Assembly: GCA_003511845.1 (NCBI GenBank)
Contig: DOIV01000176.1
Span: forward strand, 1 to 5,777
Length of the DNA stretch: 5,777 nt
Origin: Flavobacteriaceae bacterium
Lineage (GTDB): Bacteria > Bacteroidota > Bacteroidia > Flavobacteriales > Flavobacteriaceae
Direction of reading: 5' to 3'
In this document: in pieces, positions 1 through 5,777 of the stretch
Layout: each line of letters starts with the position of its first letter
How positions within the stretch are numbered: position 1 is the first letter of the stretch
The notes under the pieces: model-generated
What the model saw: the letters and a program-made list of their open reading frames with translations, nothing else
Database searches by the model: none
What the model was told of the DNA's origin: nothing
Translations under genes and position numbers: made by a program

Positions 1-884
1 ATATCATTACGCATATCAAAAAGTACTTTGTATAAAATTTCACGTTCATTGGCAAAGTCACTATTAGATTTTTGATTGATCAATGCAGGGAAATTAGAAC
101 TATGATCTGGTAAATATTGTTTGAGTAATTCTGTTGATATACTTCTGTTTTGTTCAATAACTGAGATTTGTTCAGTAATATTTCTTAGTTGACGAATATT
201 ACCTTTCCACGGATAATTTTGTAATACAACGATAGCATTATCTTCTAGTCGGATAGTTGGCATATTGTATTTTTGAGCGAAATCAGAAGCGAATTTTCGA
301 AACAACAAATGAATGTCTTCTTTTCGTTTTCTTAGTGCAGGCAAATGAATATTTACAGTACTTAATCTGTAGTATAAATCTTCACGAAATTTACCTTTAT
401 GGATGGCTTCCATCATATTTAAATTGGTAGCCGCCACAATTCTAATATCCGTTTTTTGAACTTGTGACGAACCTACTTTCATAAACTCACCATTTTCTAA
501 GATTCGTAATAAACGTACTTGAGTAGTTAAGGGTAACTCGCCAACTTCATCTAAAAAAATAGTACCACCATCAGCAACCTGAAAATATCCATTCCTTGCT
601 TGTGTGGCTCCTGTAAATGAACCTTTTTCATGTCCAAATAATTCACTATCAATAGTGCCTTCTGGTATGGCACCACAGTTTACAGCAATATATTTAGCGT
701 GTTTTCTATGTGATAATTGATGTATTATTTTCGGGATAGATTCTTTACCAACACCACTTTCACCAGTAACCAATACAGAGATGTCTGTCGGAGCAACTCT
801 TATGGCTTTTTCTAATGCTCTATTCAAATGAATATCATTACCGATAATACCAAAACGTTGTTTTATAGTTTGTAAGTTTTCCAT
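1..884 (-). CDS. Sigma-54-dependent transcriptional activator, AAA+ domain (C-terminus cut by window edge)
   Basis: This is a bacterial enhancer-binding-type ATPase that would remodel RNA polymerase carrying sigma-54 to open promoters. 294 residues are visible. Seen in order: Walker A GESGVGKE (41-48), sigma-54 contact loop GSFTGA (88-93, a variant of GAFTGA that keeps the key Phe and Thr), Walker B GGTIFLDE (106-113), sensor I region DIRIVAATN (146-154), arginine-finger segment FREDLYYRL (166-174) and sensor II region PWKGNIRQLRN (225-235). The AAA+ domain begins almost at the N-terminus, so there is no receiver, PAS or GAF domain in front of it. The start at 884 is the only reasonable one: the frame upstream contains no ATG before an in-frame TAA within the gap to miaB. 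The gene follows miaB by 58 bp on the same strand and is probably co-transcribed. The expected C-terminal Fis-type DNA-binding helix-turn-helix lies beyond the window, so its presence cannot be confirmed. Target genes are unknown. Confidence 0.93.
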   Translation of the reverse strand, partial: MENLQTIKQRFGIIGNDIHLNRALEKAIRVAPTDISVLVTGESGVGKESIPKIIHQLSHRKHAKYIAVNCGAIPEGTIDSELFGHEKGSFTGATQARNGYFQVADGGTIFLDEVGELPLTTQVRLLRILENGEFMKVGSSQVQKTDIRIVAATNLNMMEAIHKGKFREDLYYRLSTVNIHLPALRKRKEDIHLLFRKFASDFAQKYNMPTIRLEDNAIVVLQNYPWKGNIRQLRNITEQISVIEQNRSISTELLKQYLPDHSSNFPALINQKSNSDFANEREILYKVLFDMRND

Positions 885-891
885 GCTTGTG

Positions 892-905
892 CCCGCAAAG
901 GCGGG
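892..905 (-). repeat. GC-rich inverted repeat just upstream of the sigma-54 activator start
   Basis: A perfect 5-bp stem CCCGC/GCGGG with a 4-base loop lies in the 58-bp gap between miaB and the activator gene. In the mRNA direction it ends 7 bases before the ATG at 884. There is no U-run after it on that strand, so it is not a classical terminator. A second GC-rich patch (919-931, CCTCC-TTTT-GGGG) sits beside it. Both stand out against the AT-rich surroundings. Such short GC-rich palindromes resemble dispersed intergenic repeats of flavobacterial genomes, but that is inference. The stem could hinder ribosome access to the activator start or mark the end of the miaB message. Confidence 0.55.
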
Positions 906-942
906 TACCTTTTTACTTCCCCAAAAGGAGGCTTAAAATTTA

Positions 943-2394
943 TTAATTATCATTATCTATAACCGTACCCAGCAACGTAGCACTTGTACAGTCTTTAATT
1001 TTTACCATCACAAAATCGCCTAGAGTTTCGTTTCCTGTTTTTGGGAAAATAGCTACTGTATTTTGTGTATTTCTTCCTTTCCAATGTTTGTCAGATTTTT
1101 TTGAAGTTCCTTCAATAAGTACTTCCATAGTTTTGCCAATAAAAGCTTTAGTTCTAATATGAGAATGTTCTCTTTGCAAGGCAATAATTTCAGCCAAACG
1201 TCTTTTTTTAACTTCGAGAGGTATATCATCTTCAAATTTTTTGGCAGCTAAAGTTCCTGGTCTTTCTGAATAGGCAAACATAAATCCGTAATCATATTTT
1301 ACATATTCCATTAAAGAAAGTGTCTCTTGATGATCTTCTTCTGTTTCTCCACAAAATCCAGTAATAATATCTTGAGAAATAGCACAATCAGGAATAATGT
1401 TACGAATATTATCAATCAATTCAATATATTCTTCACGTGTATGTTGACGGTTCATACGGTTTAATATTTTGGTACTTCCAGATTGAATAGGTAAGTGTAT
1501 GTATTTACAAATATTACCATGTTTTGCCGTAACATGTAATACGTCTAAGCTCATGTCTTGCGGATTAGAAGTGAAAGACCTAAATCGAATCTTAGGGAAT
1601 TCTGTAGCACAGAGGTCTAATAATGTAGCGAAATCTACAGCAGTTGCTTTGGCAATTTCTGAAGCTTTTTTGAAATCTTTTTTGAGTCCGCCACCGTACC
1701 AAACATAGCTATCTACATTTTGTCCGAGTAAGGTAACCTCTTTAAAATTCTGATCTTTTAAATCTTGTATTTCTTTAATAATACTTTGCGGATCTCTACT
1801 GCGTTCTCTACCTCTGGTAAATGGTACTACACAGAAAGTACACATATTATCGCATCCTCTAGTAATTGAAACAAAAGCAGAAACTCCGTTAGAATTTAAG
1901 CGGACAGGTGATACATCTGCATAAGTTTCCTCTTTAGAAAGCAATACATTTACAGCATTTCTTCCTGCTTCAACTTCTTCAACTAAAGCGGGTAAATCAC
2001 GATAGGCATCAGGGCCAACCACCAAATCAAGCATTTTTTCTTCTTCTAAAAATTTGGTTTTTAAGCGTTCAGCCATACAGCCCAACACACCAATTTTCAT
2101 CTTTCTGTTTTTTTTCTGTTTTACACGACTGTATTTTTGTAATCGTTTTCTGATGGTTTGCTCTGCCTTGTCACGAATAGAGCATGTATTTACCAAAACC
2201 AAATCAGCTTCTTCTAAATTTGGCGTAGTATTGTACCCTTCTTTAGCTAAAATAGAAGCAACAATCTCACTATCATTCATATTCATCTGACAGCCGTAAC
2301 TTTCAATAAATAGTTTTTTATGATTGCTGGCTATTTGATTGAGAACTAGTGATTGTCCTTGTTTTTCTTCTTCTATGATTTTCTCTATACTCAT
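943..2394 (-). CDS. miaB: tRNA-2-methylthio-N6-dimethylallyladenosine synthase MiaB
   Basis: This cytoplasmic radical-SAM methylthiotransferase adds the 2-methylthio group to i6A37, next to the anticodon of tRNAs reading UNN codons; it uses two iron-sulfur clusters and S-adenosylmethionine. With the start at 2394 the protein is 483 residues. The N-terminal UPF0004 domain carries the auxiliary-cluster cysteines C35 (ESYGCQMN), C71 (VNTCSIRDKAE) and C106 (LGCMAER). The radical-SAM core carries the CxxxCxxC motif C181/C185/C188 followed by FTRGRERSR, then LLGQNVDSY (222-230) and HLPIQSGS (300-307). A TRAM RNA-binding domain occupies about 413-478, including WKGRNTQNTVAIFP. This pattern, particularly TRGRERSR and the long N-terminus, fits MiaB better than MtaB or RimO. 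Compared with E. coli MiaB as I recall it, there is an extra lysine-rich stretch of roughly 15 residues after LLGQNV (about 231-256). An in-frame ATG at 2433 would add 13 residues, but it lies upstream of the promoter -7 box at 2419-2426, so 2394 is preferred. Confidence 0.97.
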   Translation of the reverse strand: MSIEKIIEEEKQGQSLVLNQIASNHKKLFIESYGCQMNMNDSEIVASILAKEGYNTTPNLEEADLVLVNTCSIRDKAEQTIRKRLQKYSRVKQKKNRKMKIGVLGCMAERLKTKFLEEEKMLDLVVGPDAYRDLPALVEEVEAGRNAVNVLLSKEETYADVSPVRLNSNGVSAFVSITRGCDNMCTFCVVPFTRGRERSRDPQSIIKEIQDLKDQNFKEVTLLGQNVDSYVWYGGGLKKDFKKASEIAKATAVDFATLLDLCATEFPKIRFRSFTSNPQDMSLDVLHVTAKHGNICKYIHLPIQSGSTKILNRMNRQHTREEYIELIDNIRNIIPDCAISQDIITGFCGETEEDHQETLSLMEYVKYDYGFMFAYSERPGTLAAKKFEDDIPLEVKKRRLAEIIALQREHSHIRTKAFIGKTMEVLIEGTSKKSDKHWKGRNTQNTVAIFPKTGNETLGDFVMVKIKDCTSATLLGTVIDNDN

Positions 2395-2418
2395 TATTCT
2401 TTTTCCGAAATTGGAATG

Positions 2419-2426
2419 CAAAGATA
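2419..2426 (-). promoter_or_regulatory. Predicted Bacteroidota-type -7 promoter box for miaB
   Basis: On the minus strand this reads TATCTTTG, an exact match to the TAnnTTTG -7 consensus known for the primary sigma factor of Bacteroidota. Transcription would begin a few bases downstream, near 2411-2414, leaving a leader of about 20 bases before the miaB ATG at 2394. No clean TTG -33 element is visible at the expected distance, so the upstream half is weak or degenerate. The box also rules out the longer reading frame starting at 2433. Confidence 0.6.
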
Positions 2427-2533
2427 CAACCAATAACTAAATTTTATGACATTTTGGCAGAAAATTAACATCCTAAAAAAATGTTAAAAACACGATTAAT
2501 GGTATAAAAAAAACAATATTAAAAAATTCTATA

Positions 2534-2541
2534 TACTTTTG
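2534..2541 (+). promoter_or_regulatory. Predicted Bacteroidota-type -7 promoter box for topA
   Basis: The sequence TACTTTTG matches TAnnTTTG exactly and is followed by GCATTC, the same bases that follow the miaB box on the other strand (TTTGCATTC in both). Transcription would start near 2547-2549, giving a leader of about 80 bases before topA. The upstream region is a long A-rich run with no recognisable TTG at -33. The A-rich tract (about 2476-2526) could act as a flexible upstream element, but this is inference. Confidence 0.6.
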
Positions 2542-2548
2542 CATTCTC

Positions 2549-2612
2549 AAAATAGTCAATCAATAAACTATTTTAAACCTTTTGAATTTAAAGATTGATC
2601 CTTAAATTTAAA
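2549..2612 (+). promoter_or_regulatory. Two tandem stem-loops in the topA 5' leader
   Basis: The first is a perfect 8-bp inverted repeat, AAAATAGT (2549-2556) and ACTATTTT (2567-2574), with a 10-base loop, at the predicted 5' end of the transcript. The second pairs 2581-2591 (TTTGAATTTAA) with 2602-2612 (TTAAATTTAAA), 11 bp including one G-U pair, with a 10-base loop. Stems are almost entirely A-U, so chance is a real possibility in such AT-rich sequence. If real, the first would protect the 5' end of the mRNA. I recognise no riboswitch class here. Confidence 0.3.
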
Positions 2613-2629
2613 ATATTGAATTAAAGAAC

Positions 2630-5128
2630 ATGGCAAAAAATTTAGTAATAGTAGAGTCACCTGCAAAAGCAAAAACCATAGAAAAATTTTTAGGTAAAGA
2701 TTTTCAGGTAGAATCTAGTTATGGTCACATTGCAGATTTACCCTCTAAAGAATTAGGGGTTGATGTAGAAGGAGATTTTTCACCAAAATACATTGTGTCT
2801 TCTGATAAAAAAGCAGTAGTTAAAAAGTTAAAGAGTCTTGCGAAAAAAGTAGATACTGTTTGGTTGGCTAGTGATGAAGATAGAGAAGGAGAGGCAATTG
2901 CATGGCATTTGTACGAGCAATTAAAATTAAAAGAAGACAATACCAAACGTATTGTTTTTCATGAAATTACTAAAAAAGCCATCTTAAAAGCTGTTGAAAA
3001 TCCTAGAGATATTAACTATAACTTAGTGGATGCTCAGCAAGCAAGAAGGGTGTTAGATAGATTGGTGGGTTATGAATTATCACCAGTACTTTGGCGTAAA
3101 GTTAAAGGAGGTCTTTCAGCAGGTAGAGTACAGTCAGTTTCTGTACGTTTAATTGTAGAACGTGAACGTGAAATTGAAAAATTTAATGCGATTGCTTCTT
3201 ATCGGATAGATGCTGAGTTTAAAAACACAAACGGAAAAATAGTTAAAGCGAAACTGCCAAAGAACTTTACTTCAAAAGCTGAAGCAGAAACTTTTTTAAA
3301 TTCGTGTTTAGATGCTGAATTTAAAGTAGCCGATTTGCAAACCAAACCAGCTAAGAAAACACCAGCAGCACCATTTACAACATCTACATTACAACAAGAG
3401 GCTTCTCGAAAAATATATTTTCCGGTTGCAAAAACAATGATGATTGCCCAGCGTTTATATGAAGCAGGACTCATTACTTATATGAGAACAGATAGTGTAA
3501 CGCTTTCAAACGATGCGAAAACTGCAGCTCAAGAAGAAATTACGGCATCTTATGGTGCAGAATATAGTAATCCTAGAGATTTTAAATCGAAATCAAAAGG
3601 AGCACAAGAAGCTCACGAAGCGATTAGACCTACCAATATGAGTACTCATACCGTTTCTTTAGGTCATGATGAAGATAGATTGTACAGTTTAATCTGGAAA
3701 AGAACCATTGCTTCTCAAATGAGTGATGCTCAGTTAGAACGTACCAATGTTAAAATTTCGAATACTAAAAATCAACATACCTTAACTGCAAATGGCGAGG
3801 TAATTACCTTTGAAGGTTTCTTAAAAGTATATCTAGAAGGAACTGATAATGAAGATGAAGAACAAGCAGGTATGTTACCTAAACTTTCTGTAAATGAAAG
3901 TTTAGAAAGAAATTATATTACAGCTACAGAACGTTATACAAGACCTCCAGGAAGGTTTACAGAAGCATCTTTGGTTAAGCGATTGGAAGAATTAGGTATT
4001 GGTCGTCCGTCAACTTATGCTCCAACAATTTCTACTATTCAACGTAGAGAGTATGTAATTAAAGGAATGGTAGAAGGTGTTGAAAGAAAATATACAGAAT
4101 TAAGATTAGAAAACGGTGCTGTAAATGAACAGGTATTGTCAGAAAAAGTAGGTTCTGATAAAGGTAAGCTAGTACCAACTGATATAGGTAAAATTGTAAA
4201 TGACTTTTTAGTAGAGCATTTTGCTACCATTTTAGATTATGGATTTACAGCTAAAGTTGAAGAAAATTTTGATGAAATAGCAAATGGTGATGGAGATTGG
4301 ATTGAGATGATTAAGAATTTCTATAAAGATTTTCATCCTAAAGTTAAAGATGTTTCTGAAAATGCTGAAAGAGCAAAAGGAGAACGTTTGTTAGGTGTTG
4401 ACCCAGAATCTGGTAAAAATGTATATGCACGTTTAGGTCGTTTCGGAGCTATGGTGCAAATTGGTGAAGCCACTGATGAAGAAAAACCTAAGTTTGCAAG
4501 TCTACAAGGCAATCAAACTATTGAAACGGTAACTTATGAAGAGGCGATGGATCTGTTTAAATTACCTAAAACTTTAGGTGAATATAAAGGCGAAGAAGTA
4601 ATTGTTGCAAATGGTAGATTTGGGCCTTATGTTAAATTCGGAGCTAAATTTATTTCCCTAAGTAAAGGAGAAAATCCGATGGAAGTAGACTTAGAAAGAG
4701 CTGAAGAGTTGATAGATGCTAAAGAGAAAGCAGATGCTCCTATTGCAGAATATGAAGGCTTACCTGTGCAAAAAGGTGTAGGTCGTTTTGGCCCTTTTAT
4801 CAAATGGAATAGTCTTTTTATCAATGTGAATAAAAAATACGATTTCGATAACTTATCTCAAGCTAATATTGAAGAGCTAATTGAAGTTAAAAAACAAAAA
4901 GAGATTGATAAGCTCATCCATCATTGGGAAGAAGAAGGGATACGAGTTGAAAAAGCACGTTGGGGTAGATTCAATATTATAAAAGGTAAATTAAAAATAG
5001 AATTGCCTAAAACTACTAAAGCAGAAAAATTGACTTTAGCACAAGTGCAAGAAATTATTGAAAAGAAAACTCCTAAGAAAAAAACTAGGAAAAAAACTGC
5101 AAAGAAAAAAACGACTAAAAAAAAGTAA
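2630..5128 (+). CDS. topA: Type IA DNA topoisomerase I (TopA)
   Basis: This enzyme relaxes negatively supercoiled DNA by cutting one strand through a 5'-phosphotyrosyl link, passing the other and resealing. It is 832 residues long. The N-terminal Toprim domain has VIVESPAKAKTI with the catalytic Glu9, SYGHIADLP (30-38) and the metal-binding acidic triad in SDEDREGE (Asp82, Asp84, Glu86). Then come FHEIT (110-114), the DNA-binding LSAGRVQS (162-169), the active-site tyrosine Tyr284 with Arg286 in LITYMRTDS, EAHEAIRPT (327-335), and the PPGRFTEASLVKRLEELGIGRPSTYA region starting at 439. The C-terminus lacks the tetracysteine zinc fingers of E. coli TopA; the only cysteine in the protein is Cys226. 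Instead there are four GRF-centred repeats (about 601-606, 661-667, 717-723, 776-781) and a tail at 812-832 with 13 lysines in 21 residues. No strong Shine-Dalgarno is visible before the start (TTAAAGAAC). The ATG is right because the Toprim motif begins at residue 4. Confidence 0.98.
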   Translation: MAKNLVIVESPAKAKTIEKFLGKDFQVESSYGHIADLPSKELGVDVEGDFSPKYIVSSDKKAVVKKLKSLAKKVDTVWLASDEDREGEAIAWHLYEQLKLKEDNTKRIVFHEITKKAILKAVENPRDINYNLVDAQQARRVLDRLVGYELSPVLWRKVKGGLSAGRVQSVSVRLIVEREREIEKFNAIASYRIDAEFKNTNGKIVKAKLPKNFTSKAEAETFLNSCLDAEFKVADLQTKPAKKTPAAPFTTSTLQQEASRKIYFPVAKTMMIAQRLYEAGLITYMRTDSVTLSNDAKTAAQEEITASYGAEYSNPRDFKSKSKGAQEAHEAIRPTNMSTHTVSLGHDEDRLYSLIWKRTIASQMSDAQLERTNVKISNTKNQHTLTANGEVITFEGFLKVYLEGTDNEDEEQAGMLPKLSVNESLERNYITATERYTRPPGRFTEASLVKRLEELGIGRPSTYAPTISTIQRREYVIKGMVEGVERKYTELRLENGAVNEQVLSEKVGSDKGKLVPTDIGKIVNDFLVEHFATILDYGFTAKVEENFDEIANGDGDWIEMIKNFYKDFHPKVKDVSENAERAKGERLLGVDPESGKNVYARLGRFGAMVQIGEATDEEKPKFASLQGNQTIETVTYEEAMDLFKLPKTLGEYKGEEVIVANGRFGPYVKFGAKFISLSKGENPMEVDLERAEELIDAKEKADAPIAEYEGLPVQKGVGRFGPFIKWNSLFINVNKKYDFDNLSQANIEELIEVKKQKEIDKLIHHWEEEGIRVEKARWGRFNIIKGKLKIELPKTTKAEKLTLAQVQEIIEKKTPKKKTRKKTAKKKTTKKK

Positions 5129-5148
5129 GACCAATTTAATATTAGTAT

Positions 5149-5777
5149 ATGAGTTTTGAATTTTTAAACCCTGTAGAAGATACTGCCATTGCACATGTTG
5201 CATTATTACCAAACCTTTCTTTAGGTAAAAATATCGAAATTCATTCAAAACAAAACGGATTACCTGAGCTTGAAGGAGCTCATATCGCTATTATTGGTGT
5301 GCTAGATGGTAGAAGGTCTGAAGATAATCTGGGGACAGGGACTAATTACAGTATTATTCGGAAATACTTATATCAGTTATTCCCAGGAAATTGGTTTTCT
5401 AAAATAGTAGATTTAGGAAATATTCCACAAGGAAAAGAAGAAGAAGACACCTATTTTGTACTACAAGAAATTATCACCTATTTAGTAAAGAATAATATTA
5501 TACCTATTATTATTGGAGGCGGTCAAGATTTAACCTATGCCAACTATAGAGCTTATGATCAATTAGAGCAGTCAGTTAATTTAACAGTTGTTGACACAAA
5601 ATTTGATATTGGTACTATTGAAGAAGAGATGTCTTCAACTTCTTACCTGAGTAAAATAGTCATGGAAAAACCAAGTAACCTATTTAATTATAGTAATATT
5701 GGTTATCAAACGTATTTTAATTCACAAGAAGAAATAGATCTATTAGAAAAATTATACTTTGATATTTATAGATTAGG
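5149..5777 (+). CDS. Arginase/formimidoylglutamase-fold protein with degenerate metal sites (C-terminus cut by window edge)
   Basis: 209 complete codons are visible. The arginase/ureohydrolase fold is suggested by AHIAIIGVLDGR (44-55), the gapped N-terminal order with GTGTNYSIIRKYLYQL (62-77) where ureohydrolases have their G-x-G-P-xx-R segment, VDLGN (87-91), the strand and turn IPIIIGGGQDLTYA (118-131) and the strand LTVVDTKFDIG (145-155). In active ureohydrolases the last two are GGDHS and DAHxD and bind two Mn ions. Here the first is GGGQD (Gln126 in place of His) and the second DTKFD (Lys151 in place of His; Asp149 and Asp153 kept). The usual annotation of such flavobacterial proteins would be formimidoylglutamase or arginase, but the sequence argues against normal dinuclear-metal hydrolysis. 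No signal peptide or membrane segment is seen. The gene starts 20 bp after the topA stop with no terminator between, so it is probably co-transcribed with topA. The true function is unknown. Confidence 0.8.
   Translation, partial: MSFEFLNPVEDTAIAHVALLPNLSLGKNIEIHSKQNGLPELEGAHIAIIGVLDGRRSEDNLGTGTNYSIIRKYLYQLFPGNWFSKIVDLGNIPQGKEEEDTYFVLQEIITYLVKNNIIPIIIGGGQDLTYANYRAYDQLEQSVNLTVVDTKFDIGTIEEEMSSTSYLSKIVMEKPSNLFNYSNIGYQTYFNSQEEIDLLEKLYFDIYRL

Noticed and set aside
892..914. Rho-independent terminator on the plus strand (CCCGC stem followed after four bases by five T)
   Set aside because: The stem is only 5 bp, the T-run is separated from it, and no plus-strand gene lies upstream for it to terminate. 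On the coding (minus) strand there is no T-run after the stem.
1499..2290. Plus-strand open frames of 69 and 78 codons inside miaB
   Set aside because: They are antisense shadows of a clearly coding miaB frame. Their translations are hydrophobic low-complexity sequences with no recognisable domain, promoter or ribosome-binding context.
2395..2433. A 13-residue N-terminal extension of MiaB from an ATG at 2433
   Set aside because: The extension would begin upstream of the exact TAnnTTTG promoter box at 2419-2426, so it would not be in the transcript. The shorter protein starting MSIEKIIEEE fits the family length.
2440..2533. Small RNA or small ORF in the A-rich part of the miaB-topA gap
   Set aside because: No open frame of useful length, no terminator and no conserved RNA motif is visible; the stretch looks like ordinary AT-rich promoter sequence.
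2725..4824. Several minus-strand open frames of 63-91 codons inside topA
   Set aside because: All are antisense to conserved TopA motifs and show no family resemblance or start context of their own.
5063..5125. Possible frameshift or slippage at the A-rich end of topA
   Set aside because: The lysine/threonine-rich tail stays in frame to a normal stop and such tails are common in TopA of this group; there is no sign of a broken domain.
5036..5248. A 70-codon minus-strand open frame across the topA / arginase-like junction
   Set aside because: Its phenylalanine- and serine-rich C-terminal sequence is simply the reverse complement of the lysine codons of the TopA tail.

Overview
This AT-rich window looks like a chromosomal segment from a marine or environmental Flavobacteriaceae-type member of the Bacteroidota. 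The evidence is the flavobacterial character of all four proteins, A-rich translation start regions without a clear Shine-Dalgarno sequence, and two boxes matching the Bacteroidota -7 promoter consensus TAnnTTTG. It reads as a conserved housekeeping region, not an accessory island: there is no transposase, integrase, tRNA, rRNA or CRISPR array.

Layout. The left half is transcribed leftward. miaB (tRNA ms2i6A37 methylthiotransferase, 2394 to 943) is followed after 58 bp by a sigma-54-type AAA+ transcriptional activator (884 to the left edge, C-terminus cut off). The right half is transcribed rightward. topA (type IA DNA topoisomerase I, 2630 to 5128) is followed after 20 bp by an arginase/ureohydrolase-fold protein (5149 to the right edge, C-terminus cut off). 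The 235 bp between miaB and topA holds divergent promoters. The promoter box on the minus strand decides the miaB start: a longer reading frame from 2433 would begin upstream of the transcript.

How the genes relate. Two divergent two-gene units share one control region. One pairs a tRNA modification enzyme with a transcription activator; the other pairs a DNA-relaxing enzyme with a protein of uncertain function. No shared pathway is evident, and the pairings are probably conserved gene order.

The most interesting signal is the last gene. It keeps the arginase-fold framework, but the histidines of both visible metal-binding motifs are replaced (GGDH-type becomes GGGQ, DAHxD-type becomes DTKFD). 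It is therefore probably not a working ureohydrolase, although homologues tend to be labelled formimidoylglutamase or arginase. Secondary points are a GC-rich hairpin just in front of the sigma-54 activator start, two stem-loops in the topA leader, and a TopA C-terminus in which zinc fingers are replaced by GRF-type repeats and a lysine tail. I see no clearly undescribed multi-gene system here.
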